A stretch of DNA of 33,703 nucleotides from Deltaproteobacteria bacterium (GCA_024276905.1 JAJRWF010000146.1:1-33703), one strand, 5' to 3'; numbered from the stretch's first letter, positions 7,006-16,017 are shown. The notes: generated by a model not told the origin, from the letters alone. Program-made: numbers and translations.

Positions 7006-8388
7006 ATGCAGCGACTACAATCCAAACTTCTCAATAACTGGCTGCAGAACAATCATCGCAAACCGCTGATTGTACGGGGGGCCAGACAAGTCGGTAAGTC
7101 AACCCTGGTGGAATTGTTTGCCACGGAAAATCGGCAAAAATTGCGCTGCATCAATCTGGAACGACACCCGGAATTGGCGGAGATTTTCGCCACCAAGGAT
7201 CCGCAACGGATTATTCAGCAAATCGAATTTCTGCCGAAAATGGGTGACATCAGCAATGAATCTCTGCTGTTTTTTGATGAAATACAGGCTGTTCCTGAAG
7301 CAATTGCCGCGTTGCGCTATTTCTACGAGGAAAAGCCGGAAATACCTGTTGTCGCCGCTGGCTCATTACTGGAGTTCGCCCTTGCAGACCATTCGTTTTC
7401 CATGCCGGTGGGGAGAATTCAATATCTGCATATGGGACCGATGACGTTCAGCGAGTTTCTGCTGGCACTGAACGAGGAACGCCTTTATCAGTTCATCACG
7501 GGTTATGAATTTGGTCAGGAGATTGGCGAGGTTGTCCATCAGCGTTTACTCGATCTGCTCAAATCCTATTATTATGTCGGCGGGATGCCCGAAGCGGTGG
7601 CCGTGTTTGCAGAGACACGCAGTTACCGGGCGGTGAGCGAGGTTCACCAGTCAATCATTGACACCTACCGTGACGATTTCCCGAAGTATGCCGGTTCACG
7701 CAACCTGAACCGCATGCTGAATGTGTTTAATTTTGCAGCCAGGAATGTCGGCATAAAAGTAAAATACAGCAACATTTCCCGCCAGGAACAGAGCGTAACC
7801 CTCAAGAAGGATCTCGAGCTATTGGCTATGGCCAGAGTTATCAGCAAAGTCGTGCACAGCCACTGTTCCGGTTTGCCGCTACAGGCGGACCTTGAAGAAA
7901 AAGTTTACAAGTTGCTCTTTCTTGACATCGGGCTGATGAACGCCATTTGCGGTCTGGATTGGCTCAATCTCTCGCAAATAGACGAGGGGAAATTCATCAA
8001 CCAGGGTGCTATCGCCGAACAATTCATCGGGCAACATTTGCAGGCCATACTCGCCGACAACACAAATCGGGCATTGAATTACTGGCTGCGTGAAGGAAAA
8101 TCGTCCAATGCCGAGCTGGATTTTGTCGTTGCTCTGGGCGGGAGAATCATCCCTGTCGAGGTGAAGTCGGGGGCCACAGGATCTTTAAAATCGTTGCATC
8201 AGTTTATGGGCAGCAAACCGGCGTCACTCGCTGTCCGGTTTGACACCCAGCTCCCCAACGTGCAACAGGTAGAGACCGTCATCAAACAGAACAAGGAACA
8301 AAAGCAGGTAAGCTATCCCCTTATTTCCCTGCCCCTCTATCTGGTCGAACGGTTAGAGACCATTGTTCTTGATTGTCAGGCAAGATAG
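7006..8388 (+). CDS. AAA ATPase with C-terminal DUF4143 domain
   Basis: The 460-residue product has a P-loop (RGARQVGKSTL, about residues 24-34), a Walker B motif (LLFFDEIQ near 84-91), a sensor-like AAGSLLEFAL, and a C-terminal DUF4143 region with a nuclease-like core ELDFVVALGGRIIPVEVKSG. This is the AAA_14/DUF4143 family, a common accessory ATPase of unproven function whose C-terminus resembles PD-(D/E)XK folds. I chose ATG 7006 because AAGGAGG precedes it; an in-frame ATG at 6970 lacks such a site. It stands alone in the island, opposite in direction to the surrounding core operon, and appears intact, unlike its neighbours. Members are often found next to mobile elements and may act in defence, but nothing here shows that. 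Confidence 0.9.
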   Translation: MQRLQSKLLNNWLQNNHRKPLIVRGARQVGKSTLVELFATENRQKLRCINLERHPELAEIFATKDPQRIIQQIEFLPKMGDISNESLLFFDEIQAVPEAIAALRYFYEEKPEIPVVAAGSLLEFALADHSFSMPVGRIQYLHMGPMTFSEFLLALNEERLYQFITGYEFGQEIGEVVHQRLLDLLKSYYYVGGMPEAVAVFAETRSYRAVSEVHQSIIDTYRDDFPKYAGSRNLNRMLNVFNFAARNVGIKVKYSNISRQEQSVTLKKDLELLAMARVISKVVHSHCSGLPLQADLEEKVYKLLFLDIGLMNAICGLDWLNLSQIDEGKFINQGAIAEQFIGQHLQAILADNTNRALNYWLREGKSSNAELDFVVALGGRIIPVEVKSGATGSLKSLHQFMGSKPASLAVRFDTQLPNVQQVETVIKQNKEQKQVSYPLISLPLYLVERLETIVLDCQAR

Positions 8389-8485
8389 TCAGGGCGGGGA
8401 GATGAAACAGACCCTTATTATCAGAAAGATTGATTTGCTGTTTTCGCCACCTGCCCCGGCATCATAAAACAGTCTTGATGAACAA

Positions 8486-8512
8486 AAAAGGGTGCCTTCA
8501 CGGCACCCTTTT
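8486..8512. terminator. Bidirectional intrinsic terminator
   Basis: An 11-base-pair stem, AAAAGGGTGCC / GGCACCCTTTT, with loop TTCAC, is flanked by A-runs on the left and right so that a U-tract follows the stem in either direction. It ends the minus-strand rpsB-tsf-pyrH-frr-ferredoxin run and also the plus-strand ATPase gene. It marks the left border of the core operon and so the right border of the island. Confidence 0.85.
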
Positions 8513-8537
8513 CAAAAAAAACGGAATCTATTATTCC

Positions 8538-8702
8538 TCAGTCGACGATTGCATCAACCGGGCAGCTGTCGACACAGGCACGGCATTCGGTGCAGTCGTC
8601 GCTGATTGCGTAGATATCACCGGACTCGGCGATAGCGCCCAGTGGACAAGTGTCTACGCAGGTGCCGCAGGCAATGCAGTCTTCGGTAATTTTGAGAGCC
8701 AT
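8538..8702 (-). CDS. Small 2[4Fe-4S] ferredoxin
   Basis: ATG 8702 to TGA 8538-8540 encodes 54 residues with two complete cluster motifs: CIACGTCVDTCP (residues 9-20) and CTECRACVDSCP. Size and symmetry are those of clostridial-type ferredoxins, low-potential electron carriers common in anaerobes. It lies 48 bases downstream of frr on the same strand and just ahead of a terminator, so it is probably co-transcribed with the translation genes. There is no linked oxidoreductase, so its partner is unknown. All eight cysteines are present. Confidence 0.95.
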   Translation of the reverse strand: MALKITEDCIACGTCVDTCPLGAIAESGDIYAISDDCTECRACVDSCPVDAIVD

Positions 8703-8750
8703 CGATATTCTCCTTGGGTTCCTTGGTAAAAAGGGAAATCTGCAGACAGA

Positions 8751-9308
8751 TCAGACTTCCATCAGTTCCTGTTCTTTTTCCTTAACCGCCACATCGATCT
8801 TGGCGACATAGTCATCGGTCAACTGCTGAACCTCTTTTTCGCCTTGTTTGAGGTCATCGGCAGTGATCTCTTTATCTTTTTCGAGTAACTTGAGAGTTTC
8901 ATTGGCTTCACGCCGTGCACTACGGATCGAAATCCGGGCATCTTCGCCCATTTTGCGCACCTGCTTGGCCATCTCCTTGCGACGCTCTTCAGTCAGCGCC
9001 GGGATCGGCAGTCGGATAATCTGACCGTCCGAAGAAGGATTGAGTCCCAGATCCGCCTTGAAAATTGCCCGTTCAATATCGGAGATCAGGTTTTTCTCCC
9101 AGGGCTGGATGGTAATCAGACGCGGTTCGGGGACGCTGAGACTGGCGACCTGGCTGAGTGGGCTGGGAGTGCCGTAATAGTCGACCATGACGTCATCTAG
9201 CAATGAAATCGACGCCCGACCGGTCCGCACCCTGGCCATATCACGTCGCAGTGCCTTGATTGCCTTATCCATGGCAACCCGCCCCTCATTGAGGATCTCC
9301 TTAAGCAT
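8751..9308 (-). CDS. frr: Ribosome recycling factor
   Basis: RRF splits post-termination ribosomes together with EF-G. From ATG 9308 the product is 185 residues, the standard size, starting [20 protein letters not shown] and including [20 protein letters not shown] and the C-terminal helix [20 protein letters not shown]. The start is preceded by GGGAGG about 9 bases upstream and overlaps the pyrH stop by 8 bases; a possible GTG/ATG further upstream (9329) lies within pyrH and would add seven residues not found in the family. In relatives uppS follows directly; here ferredoxin and the island follow. Confidence 0.97.
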   Translation of the reverse strand: MLKEILNEGRVAMDKAIKALRRDMARVRTGRASISLLDDVMVDYYGTPSPLSQVASLSVPEPRLITIQPWEKNLISDIERAIFKADLGLNPSSDGQIIRLPIPALTEERRKEMAKQVRKMGEDARISIRSARREANETLKLLEKDKEITADDLKQGEKEVQQLTDDYVAKIDVAVKEKEQELMEV

Positions 9309-10032
9309 CTGTTGCTCCTCCCTTGACAATCGTACCGATCATTTCGCCACAAACAACTTTCATGATGTTACCGCGACGGGTCAGATCAAAGATAATCATT
9401 GGCAGATCATTGTCCATGCAGAGTGAGGTTGCTGTTGCATCCATCACCTGCAAGCCTTTTTGCAAGACCTCAAGGTAGGTCAGATCATCCAGCTTGACTG
9501 CGTTCTTGTCCTTGGCCGGATCGGCACTGTAGATGCCATCGACCTTGGTTGCCTTGAGGATAACTTCGGCACCGATTTCCATTGCCCGCAGACTGGCGGC
9601 GGTATCGGTGGTGAAATAGGGGTTACCGGTTCCGGCACTGAAGATGACCACCCGTCCTTTTTCAAGATGGCGCACCGCGCGACGACGGATGTAGGGCTCG
9701 GCAATCTGCTGCATATCAATGGCTGACTGTACGCGTGTAACCACATCCTGTTTTTCAAGCGCGTCCTGCATCGCCAGGCTATTCATGACCGTCGCCAGCA
9801 TCCCCATATAGTCAGCGCTGGCACGATCCATCCCCTTGGATGACGCGGCCAGGCCACGGAAGATGTTCCCCCCGCCGATCACCAGCGCAACCTCGACCCC
9901 CAGTGCGACACCTTCGCCGATCTCGGCCGCAATGCCGTTGATCACTTCCGGATCGATGCCATAGCCCTGTTCACCGGCCAGAGCCTCGCCACTGAGCTTG
10001 AGCAGTACACGTTGATACTTGATGTCAGCCAC
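9301..10032 (-). CDS. pyrH: Uridylate kinase
   Basis: PyrH phosphorylates UMP to UDP. The 243-residue product shows the amino-acid-kinase fold motifs: [41 protein letters not shown] and [20 protein letters not shown], then GTIVKGG at the end. The start codon is GTG 10032, with AGGGG about 6 bases upstream. It lies between tsf and frr on the same strand, the standard order. Confidence 0.97.
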   Translation of the reverse strand: MADIKYQRVLLKLSGEALAGEQGYGIDPEVINGIAAEIGEGVALGVEVALVIGGGNIFRGLAASSKGMDRASADYMGMLATVMNSLAMQDALEKQDVVTRVQSAIDMQQIAEPYIRRRAVRHLEKGRVVIFSAGTGNPYFTTDTAASLRAMEIGAEVILKATKVDGIYSADPAKDKNAVKLDDLTYLEVLQKGLQVMDATATSLCMDNDLPMIIFDLTRRGNIMKVVCGEMIGTIVKGGATDA

Positions 10033-10069
10033 AAATAACCCCTGAAAAACGCAAATGGATGAGTTTTGC

Positions 10070-10978
10070 TTACTTGCTCAATGCAGCGACTTCGGCAGCG
10101 AAGTCATCTTCCTTCTTCTCAATTCCTTCACCAAGCTGATAACGGACATAGTTGCTCAACTCGATCTCGGTGCCCAGATCCTTGGCAAGTTTCTCAATAA
10201 CCTTGCCGACTTTCTGGTCGGGATCGATAACAAAGGCCTGTTCCAGCAGGCAGACTTCACCGAAGTACTTATTGATCTGACCGGCGATGATTTTCTCGAC
10301 GATGTTCTCAGGCTTGCCGCTATCGAGAGCCTTGACCCGCATGATCTCTTTCTCCTTATCAACAACTTCGGAGGGGATCTGATCACGCTTCAGGTACTGG
10401 GGGCCGGTTGCCGCAACATGCATGGCGATCTGCCGGGCGAGTTCCTCGACCCGGTCGTCGCTCGAAGCGGTCTTCAATTCAACCAGCACGCCAATCTTGC
10501 CACCACCATGAATATAGTTCACCACCACACCCTGACCAGCGTCGCAGCGATCAAGGCGACGCAGGCTCATGTTCTCACCGATGGTGGCAATCTGGTGGGT
10601 CAGTTCTTCGGCAACAGTACGATCAGTGCCGGGGAAAGGCAGATTTTTAAGCGCCTCAACATCGGCAACAGCATTATCGAGGCTGACCGCTGCGATCCCT
10701 TGAACAAATTTCTGGAAATCCGCATTTTTGGCGACAAAATCAGTTTCGGCATTCACTTCAACCAAAACGCCCTTGGTGCCCGCAGAAGCGGCAACGACCA
10801 CTCCTTCAGCGGCAACCCGACCCGATTTTTTAGCCGCGGCCGAAAGACCTTTCTTGCGCAGAAAATCCACTGCTTCTTCAATGTTGCCGCCGGTTTCGGT
10901 CAGCGCTTTTTTACAATCCATCATGCCGGCGCCGGTTTTTTTACGCAGTTCGGATACCATTGATGCTGTGATACTCAC
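10070..10978 (-). CDS. tsf: Translation elongation factor EF-Ts
   Basis: EF-Ts is the nucleotide exchange factor of EF-Tu. The product has 302 residues, full bacterial length, beginning with the UBA-like domain [20 protein letters not shown] and the catalytic [10 protein letters not shown] block, with two further conserved regions ([17 protein letters not shown] and the C-terminal coiled region). The start is GTG 10978; GGAGG lies 8 bases upstream, and an ATG in between is out of frame. It follows rpsB after 125 bases that contain a GC-rich hairpin. Confidence 0.97.
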   Translation of the reverse strand: MSITASMVSELRKKTGAGMMDCKKALTETGGNIEEAVDFLRKKGLSAAAKKSGRVAAEGVVVAASAGTKGVLVEVNAETDFVAKNADFQKFVQGIAAVSLDNAVADVEALKNLPFPGTDRTVAEELTHQIATIGENMSLRRLDRCDAGQGVVVNYIHGGGKIGVLVELKTASSDDRVEELARQIAMHVAATGPQYLKRDQIPSEVVDKEKEIMRVKALDSGKPENIVEKIIAGQINKYFGEVCLLEQAFVIDPDQKVGKVIEKLAKDLGTEIELSNYVRYQLGEGIEKKEDDFAAEVAALSK

Positions 10979-11050
10979 GTGTCATTCCTCCATACCGGGG
11001 TTTTTCGTCATCTGGAGTGAGAAAAACCTGATTTTCAGATGTTTACGTCA

Positions 11051-11076
11051 ACGGCCGGGCAGTGCTGCCCAGCCGT
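11051..11076 (-). other. Hairpin in the rpsB-tsf intergenic region
   Basis: ACGGC-C-GGGCA, loop GTGC, TGCCC-A-GCCGT: a ten-pair stem with one mismatch. No U-run follows on the minus strand, so it is not a plain terminator. It could set the rpsB:tsf ratio by partial termination or processing, as is known for this gene pair in other bacteria; that is inference. Confidence 0.45.
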
Positions 11077-11103
11077 CGGAAATCTTGAATTGTCTGAACT
11101 GCC

Positions 11104-11958
11104 TTATTCTGCAGCAGGTGTTTCCGTAGTCGGGGCTTTTTCAGTAGCCGGAGCTTTTTCCGTAGCAGGGGCTTTTTCCGTGACTGGCGCTTTTTCCGTC
11201 GCCGAAGCTTTTTCAGCAACTGGAGCCTCTTCAGCCGTATCCTTGCCTTCGGCAGCGGTCTGCTTGGCGGCTGCACGTTTCTCACTGCCCTCTTCACAAG
11301 AATCGGCCATGCGTGAAGCGAACAGGCGGATAGCGCGGATAGCATCGTCGTTTCCGGGGATGATGTAATCGATGCCATCGGGGTCGCAGTTCGTGTCGAC
11401 CACTGCAACAACCGGAATGCCGAGACGTTTGGCTTCCTGGACGGCAATTGCCTCTTTTTTAGGATCAATGATAAATACGGCTCCAGGCAGCTTGGCCATA
11501 TTCTTGATGCCGCCGAGGTTTTTCTCCAGCTTGGTTCGCTCGCGCTCCAGCTGCAGCACCTCTTTTTTGGTCAGTTTTTCAAACGTCCCGTCGGTCGCCA
11601 TGACCTCGATTTTCTTGAGGCGGTCGATACTCTGCTTGATGGTCGAAAAGTTGGTCAGCATGCCGCCAAGCCAACGATTATTGACATAATACTGTCCCGA
11701 ACGCGCGGCCTCTTCAGCAATGGCATCCTGAGCCTGCTTCTTGGTACCGACAAACAGAACCTTCTCGCCACCTGCAACAGTGTCCTGAATAAACTGACAG
11801 GCCGAGCGAAAATAACGCACGGTCTTCTGCAGATCGACAATGTAAATGCCGTTACGGGCGCCGAAGATATAGGGTTTCATCTTCGGATTCCAGCGCTTGG
11901 TCTGGTGACCGAAATGAACACCGGCCTCCAGCAGTTGTTTCATGGTAATCTGTGCCAT
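11104..11958 (-). CDS. rpsB: 30S ribosomal protein S2 with low-complexity C-terminal tail
   Basis: S2 binds the back of the 30S head-body junction. From ATG 11958, which has AAGGAG nine bases upstream, the product is 284 residues: [51 protein letters not shown] and [12 protein letters not shown] are all diagnostic. The upstream in-frame ATG at 12165 would place the promoter and leader inside the gene, so I reject it. After the usual end near residue 235 there is an unusual tail of about 45 residues made of EKAPAT-type hexapeptides, coded by 18-base tandem repeats. It is first in the rpsB-tsf-pyrH-frr run. Confidence 0.97.
   Translation of the reverse strand: MAQITMKQLLEAGVHFGHQTKRWNPKMKPYIFGARNGIYIVDLQKTVRYFRSACQFIQDTVAGGEKVLFVGTKKQAQDAIAEEAARSGQYYVNNRWLGGMLTNFSTIKQSIDRLKKIEVMATDGTFEKLTKKEVLQLERERTKLEKNLGGIKNMAKLPGAVFIIDPKKEAIAVQEAKRLGIPVVAVVDTNCDPDGIDYIIPGNDDAIRAIRLFASRMADSCEEGSEKRAAAKQTAAEGKDTAEEAPVAEKASATEKAPVTEKAPATEKAPATEKAPTTETPAAE
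11119..11229 (-). repeat. 18-base tandem repeats encoding the S2 tail
   Basis: Five clear EKA(P/S)xT hexads with degenerate copies at both ends. At DNA level each unit contains GCTTTTTC on the plus strand followed by GTNGNNGG-like sequence. Units differ at third positions and by Ala, Thr, Val or Ser, so the array is old but still in frame. Confidence 0.9.
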
Positions 11959-12013
11959 TTTGTTGCTCCTTTTACTCTGCGGTTTGATTCCTCCGCTTTC
12001 GTCATCCCGCTTC

Positions 12014-12036
12014 GGGCTCAGGCGCGGCCTGAGACC
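12014..12036 (-). promoter_or_regulatory. rpsB leader hairpin, possible S2 autoregulatory element
   Basis: In the roughly 110-base leader between the promoter (12079-12107) and the rpsB start, the minus strand reads GGTCTCAGGC, loop CGC, GCCTGAGCC: a nine-pair stem with a bulge. It is followed by a second small hairpin, CCCGAAGCGGG. S2 represses its own mRNA through leader structures in other bacteria. I cannot show that these match any described motif. Confidence 0.45.
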
Positions 12037-12078
12037 TCCCGTCACGGTCAAAAAGCGTGCGTAATGGTTAACCCGTGG

Positions 12079-12107
12079 TCTATACCATGACATCTGACCA
12101 CGATCAA
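12079..12107 (-). promoter_or_regulatory. rpsB operon promoter
   Basis: On the minus strand TTGATC (12107-12102), 17-base spacer, TATAGA (12084-12079). Transcription would begin near 12072, giving a structured leader of about 110 bases before the rpsB ATG at 11958. It is the only good promoter between rpsB and the divergent lptF. Confidence 0.6.
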
Positions 12108-12125
12108 GAAAAAATTCGGTCGAGA

Positions 12126-12154
12126 TTGAACGATTCATGCGTGTCGAATATTTA
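12126..12154 (+). promoter_or_regulatory. Weak candidate promoter of lptFG
   Basis: TTGAAC (12126-12131), 17-base spacer, TATTTA (12149-12154). The -10 box matches only three of six positions. It would start transcription about 17 bases before the lptF ATG at 12178, and it lies back to back with the rpsB promoter. Confidence 0.3.
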
Positions 12155-12177
12155 CAGTTCCACACGGCTGTAATAAG

Positions 12178-13359
12178 ATGCCGGCCATGGCAACCCGACG
12201 CATCAATCGTTACATTTTTCGTGAAGTCCTCACCCCGACACTGCTCGGCCTGGTGATTTTCACCTTTATCCTGGTCATGGGACGACTCCCCGGCCTCACT
12301 GAACTGGTGGTCAACAAAGGTGTCCCGCTCGGCAGTATTCTCAAACTGTTCAGCTACCTGCTGCCGACCTTTCTCAGCATCACCATCCCGCTTTCTTTTC
12401 TGCTCGGCATTCTGCTGGCTTTCGGACGCCTCTCGGCCGACAGCGAATTTGTCGCTCTTAAGGCCAGCGGTATCAGCCTCTACTCCCTGCTGATGCCGAT
12501 CCTGTTATTCTCCCTGTTCTGCTCTCTGGTCACCGGCTCCCTGACCCTCTATGGCGAACCAGCAGGCAAAACCGCTTTCCGCGATCAGATTTTTGCTATT
12601 GCCTCGGACCGAGCCAGCATCGGGGTGGAAGCAGGGGTTTTCAATGACAGCTTTGAAGGTCTTGTTATCTACGCCGAAGCCATGGATGATCGGCAGGACC
12701 AGATGCACAATGTGTTTATTTCCGATGAGCGGGCCGCTAAAAAACCGGCAAATATTTTTGCCCGCCAGGGACGTTTTATTCGCAATCAGCAATTGCAAAC
12801 CCTGACCCTGCGGTTGAAGCGGGGAACAATCCATCACCTGGCGGAGGATAAGAAGAAAAGCTACCAGACCATCAGCTTCGACACCTACGACATTAACCTG
12901 GATATTGGCCAGGGGTTGACCGACGCGTCGTCGCGCTCCCACTCCCTGGGCGAATACAGCCCCCGGCAACTGATCGACGCCCGTCGTGACCAGACCGATC
13001 CCCGACAAGCCAACCGCCTGGCCGTTGAACTGCACAAGCGGATCAGTACTTCAGCGGCCCCGCTGGTCTTTGCCCTGATCGGTATCCCGCTGGGGCTGCA
13101 ATCAAGCCGTTCCGGCAAGGGTGCAGGCTTTGCGCTGGCCCTGGGCATCGCGCTCTGCTATTACGTCCTCCTCAGCCTGTCGAGCACCGTCGCCAGCAAA
13201 GGAACCCTGCCGGCGGCTATTTCCCTCTACCTGCCGAATCTGCTTTTTATTGCCGGTGGTCTTTTCTTTATCCACCGAACCGCGATCGAAAAACCGATTC
13301 GTCTGCCACTGCCACAGCTGAAACCGCTCTTGTCCCGACTGACAGGGAGAAGGAAATGA
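12178..13359 (+). CDS. lptF: LPS export permease LptF
   Basis: LptF and LptG form the membrane part of the LptB2FG ABC transporter that extracts lipopolysaccharide from the inner membrane. The 393-residue product has an N-terminal amphipathic helix ([20 protein letters not shown]), about six membrane helices with a large periplasmic jellyroll domain (roughly residues 130-280), and the LptF-type [17 protein letters not shown] coupling segment near residue 95. ATG 12178 and ATG 12187 are both possible starts; neither has a strong ribosome binding site. Its stop overlaps the lptG start (ATGA), so the two are coupled. It appears intact. Confidence 0.95.
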   Translation: MPAMATRRINRYIFREVLTPTLLGLVIFTFILVMGRLPGLTELVVNKGVPLGSILKLFSYLLPTFLSITIPLSFLLGILLAFGRLSADSEFVALKASGISLYSLLMPILLFSLFCSLVTGSLTLYGEPAGKTAFRDQIFAIASDRASIGVEAGVFNDSFEGLVIYAEAMDDRQDQMHNVFISDERAAKKPANIFARQGRFIRNQQLQTLTLRLKRGTIHHLAEDKKKSYQTISFDTYDINLDIGQGLTDASSRSHSLGEYSPRQLIDARRDQTDPRQANRLAVELHKRISTSAAPLVFALIGIPLGLQSSRSGKGAGFALALGIALCYYVLLSLSSTVASKGTLPAAISLYLPNLLFIAGGLFFIHRTAIEKPIRLPLPQLKPLLSRLTGRRK

Positions 13360-14438
13360 AACAGGTCGATCGTTACCTGCTGCGCCATTTTCTACATGTT
13401 CTCGGCTTGACCCTCTGTGCCTGTGTAGGCATTTACCTGCTGGTCGATTTCTTTGAAAAAGCCGGCGACTTCATCGAGTACAAGGCCGGCGCAGCCCAAT
13501 ATCTCTCTTATTTCCTGAACAGCATCCCGCTGATCAGCGTACAGGTAGCACCTCTGGCGATCCTGATGAGCATGGTACTGACCCTCGGCGGCCTGGGTCG
13601 CAGTAACGAAATCACCGCTTTGCGGGCCTGCGGACTCAGCCTCTGGCGGATTGTGCAACCTCTGATGCTGGCGGTAGTCTGTATCTCGGTCGCCTATCTG
13701 CTGGTCAACGAACTGCTGACTCCCCTCAACACCAGGCAACTGACCCGCCTGCTCGACTACCAATTACAGGGCAAAACGGAACCCTCCCTTAACAGCGACC
13801 GGATCTGGTACCGCGATGGCAACCGGATCATCAATGTCGCCCTCGCCCTGCCGGAGCAACAACGGCTGCAGGGCGTCACGGTTTTCGAACTTGACCGCAA
13901 CTTTTTACTCCACCGGCGCTTACAGGTCCCGGAACTTTACTTCAAGGACGGCCACTGACAAGCGGCAACCGTCAAACGCCGCTCGTTCGATTCCACCTTC
14001 GGGGATCTTAAGGCCTCAACCCTGCTGACCACCCAGACCCTCGATCTGGGCCGCACGCCCGCGGACTTTGTTCGCGCCGCCGAACAACGGGGGCTTAAAA
14101 GTGCGCTGGATCTCTGGCACAGCAGCCGCAAACTGGCGGCCGAAGGATTTGACACCACCCGCCTGGATGTCGATCTGCAGGCCCGACTGGCCGGCCCTTT
14201 CTCCTGCCTGATCATGGCATTTCTCGGCATCCCCTTCTCTTTAAGCCGTGGCCGGGGCAGCAGCGTTGCGCTGGGAATCGGCCTCAGCCTGGCGATCGGC
14301 GTCGGGTACTTTCTGCTATTGTCCCTGGCGCTGGCTTTCGGCTATTCGGGAGCCCTGCCCCCTTTCGCCGCCGGTTGGGCAGCAAACATTCTCTTTTTGC
14401 TGTTGGGATTGTATTTGTTGATGAGGATGAAGGAGTGA
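13356..14438 (+). pseudogene. lptG: LPS export permease LptG with one in-frame TGA
   Basis: The frame starts with ATG 13356 in the lptF stop and encodes [38 protein letters not shown] (coupling helix) and the jellyroll start WYRDGNRIINV. At 13956-13958 it meets TGA after YFKDGH; the same frame continues QAATVKRRSFDSTFGDL to the C-terminal membrane helices and a normal stop at 14438, for about 360 residues in total. LptG homologues usually have Trp after this DGH, and TGG to TGA is a single transition, which I take as the likely change. Truncation at residue 200 would remove half the periplasmic domain and all the C-terminal helices, so a truly broken gene should be harmful in an LPS-producing cell. 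Confidence 0.9.
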
Positions 14439-14444
14439 GGTGTT

Positions 14445-14484
14445 GGGCGTTGGGCGCTGGGCGCTTGGGTGCTTGGGTGTTGGG
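14445..14484 (+). repeat. G-tract array with G-quadruplex potential
   Basis: Six GGG tracts at 14445, 14452, 14459, 14467, 14475 and 14482, with loops of 4-5 bases (CGTT, CGCT, CGCTT, TGCTT, TGTT). This fits the usual intramolecular G-quadruplex pattern on the plus strand, and in lptG mRNA just after the stop codon. Confidence 0.75.
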
Positions 14485-14502
14485 TGTGAGGAATTTGATT
14501 TT

Positions 14503-14537
14503 CCCCAGCGCCCAATGCCCAGCGCCAAGCGCCCAGC
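14503..14537 (+). repeat. C-rich inverted partner of the G-tract array
   Basis: CCCCAGCGCCCAATGCCC followed by AGCGCCAAGCGCCCAGC. CCAAGCGCCCAGC (14525-14537) is the exact reverse complement of GCTGGGCGCTTGG in 14456-14468. So the G-rich array can either pair with this arm in a long imperfect hairpin or fold on its own. No protein is coded across it. Confidence 0.75.
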
Positions 14538-14541
14538 TATA

Positions 14542-14588
14542 GAACAAAAAAAACGCCCCGGCCGCTCAGCCGGGGCGTTTTTTTGTTC
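14542..14588. terminator. Strong bidirectional terminator between lptG and ahcY
   Basis: CGCCCCGGC / GCCGGGGCG stem with loop CGCTCA, extended by A-run/T-run pairing on both sides (AAAAAAAA before, TTTTTTT after) and flanked by GAAC/GTTC. It serves lptG from the left and ahcY from the right; the ahcY stop lies within its right edge. Confidence 0.95.
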
Positions 14589-16017
14589 AATAGCGATAGT
14601 GATCCGGCTTGTATGGTCCTTCGACCGGGATATCGATATAAGCCGCCTGCTCTGGAGTCAGGGTCGTGAGTCTGGCTCCCAGTTTGCCGAGATGCAACCG
14701 GGCGACCTTTTCATCGAGCTGTTTCGGCAAAACAAAGACTTCATTCTTGTAATTGTCTCCGTTGAGGAACAGTTCGATCTGCGCCATGACTTGGTTGGTG
14801 AAGGAGTTCGACATCACGAAACTGGGATGACCGGTCGCGCAACCGAGATTCAGCAAACGACCTTCTGCGAGGACAATCACCGCGTGCCCATCAGCGAAAA
14901 CCCACTGATCGACCTGATTGCCATGCTCAACTGGATTCTTGATATTGATTTTTTTGATGCCAGGCGTTTTTGCCAGACCGGCCATATCGATTTCATTGTC
15001 GAAGTGGCCGATATTGCCAACAATGGCATTGTGCTTCATCTGCGCCATGTGGCTGGCGGTGATGATATTGAAGTTGCCGGTGGTAGTGACAAAGATATCG
15101 GCGCTGGCGACAACATCCTCAAGGGTCTTGACCTCGTAGCCTTCCATCAACGCCTGCAGGGCACAGATCGGATCGATCTCGGTGACGATCACCCGTGCGC
15201 CCTGACCACGCAGCGACTGACAGCAGCCTTTGCCGACATCACCGTAGCCGCAGACCACCGCAACCTTGCCCGAAATCATCACATCGGTCGCGCGCATAAT
15301 GCCGTCGACCAGCGAATGACGGCAGCCGTAGACATTATCAAATTTACTTTTGGTCACTGCATCGTTGACGTTCATCGCCGGGAAGGGCAGTAGACCGTCA
15401 CGCTGCAATTGGTAAAGGCGGTGGACACCGGTGGTCGTCTCTTCGGTGACACCCTTGATCGAATTCTGGATGGCCGCCCAGTCGATCCGTTTTTCGCCGA
15501 TTGAAGACTGAAGACTCGTGATCAGTTCAACGACATCTTCCGGGTCTTCAGCGCTAATTGTCGGCACCCCTTTGTTCTGCCACTCGGCCCCTTTCAGGAC
15601 CATCATCGTGGCATCGCCACCATCATCCAAGATCATGTTCGGCAGTTGACCATCCGGCCAGTTGAGAGCCTGCTCGGTACACCACCAGTACTCCGCCAAG
15701 GTCTCACCCATCCAGGCGTATACCGGGACTCCGGTCGCGGCGATGGCTGCAGCCGCATGATCCTGGGTTGAAAAAATGTTGCAGGATGCCCAGCGCACCT
15801 CGGCCCCCAGATCGATCAGGGTTTCGATTAAAACCGCAGTCTGAATCGTCATATGCAACGACCCGGTGATACGCGCTCCGGCCAGTGGTTTCTTGCCGGA
15901 ATATTCATCACGCAGCGCCATCAGTCCCGGCATTTCAACCTCGGCCATGCCGATTTCACGCCGCCCGAAATCGGCCAGCTGCATATCCTTGACTTTATAA
16001 TCGGTAAACTCACTCAT
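14587..16017 (-). CDS. ahcY: Adenosylhomocysteinase
   Basis: AhcY hydrolyses S-adenosylhomocysteine to adenosine and homocysteine, which relieves methyltransferase inhibition. The 476-residue product has [19 protein letters not shown], the NAD-binding [28 protein letters not shown], and ends KPDHYRY, the conserved C-terminus whose Lys and Tyr reach the NAD of the neighbouring subunit. Length corresponds to the long bacterial form that has an insert (around [19 protein letters not shown]). No clear promoter or known SAH/SAM riboswitch core is visible in 16018-16150. Confidence 0.98.
   Translation of the reverse strand: MSEFTDYKVKDMQLADFGRREIGMAEVEMPGLMALRDEYSGKKPLAGARITGSLHMTIQTAVLIETLIDLGAEVRWASCNIFSTQDHAAAAIAATGVPVYAWMGETLAEYWWCTEQALNWPDGQLPNMILDDGGDATMMVLKGAEWQNKGVPTISAEDPEDVVELITSLQSSIGEKRIDWAAIQNSIKGVTEETTTGVHRLYQLQRDGLLPFPAMNVNDAVTKSKFDNVYGCRHSLVDGIMRATDVMISGKVAVVCGYGDVGKGCCQSLRGQGARVIVTEIDPICALQALMEGYEVKTLEDVVASADIFVTTTGNFNIITASHMAQMKHNAIVGNIGHFDNEIDMAGLAKTPGIKKINIKNPVEHGNQVDQWVFADGHAVIVLAEGRLLNLGCATGHPSFVMSNSFTNQVMAQIELFLNGDNYKNEVFVLPKQLDEKVARLHLGKLGARLTTLTPEQAAYIDIPVEGPYKPDHYRY

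Noticed and set aside
10055-10963. A 302-residue plus-strand open frame
   Set aside because: It is the antisense shadow of tsf, which matches EF-Ts along its whole length; the plus-strand product has no recognisable motif.
13956-13958. Selenocysteine at the lptG TGA
   Set aside because: The position is usually Trp, no catalytic Cys/Sec role is known in LptG, and no SECIS-like hairpin is evident directly after the TGA.
532-14438. Genetic-code change (stop codon reassignment)
   Set aside because: TAG, TAA and TGA all occur in-frame in rseP, MNT or lptG, and each is also used as a normal stop in intact genes, so no one reassignment fits.
14440-15393. A 317-residue plus-strand open frame starting in the G-tract array
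   Set aside because: It reads through the G-rich repeat and the terminator and then antisense to ahcY; no motif.
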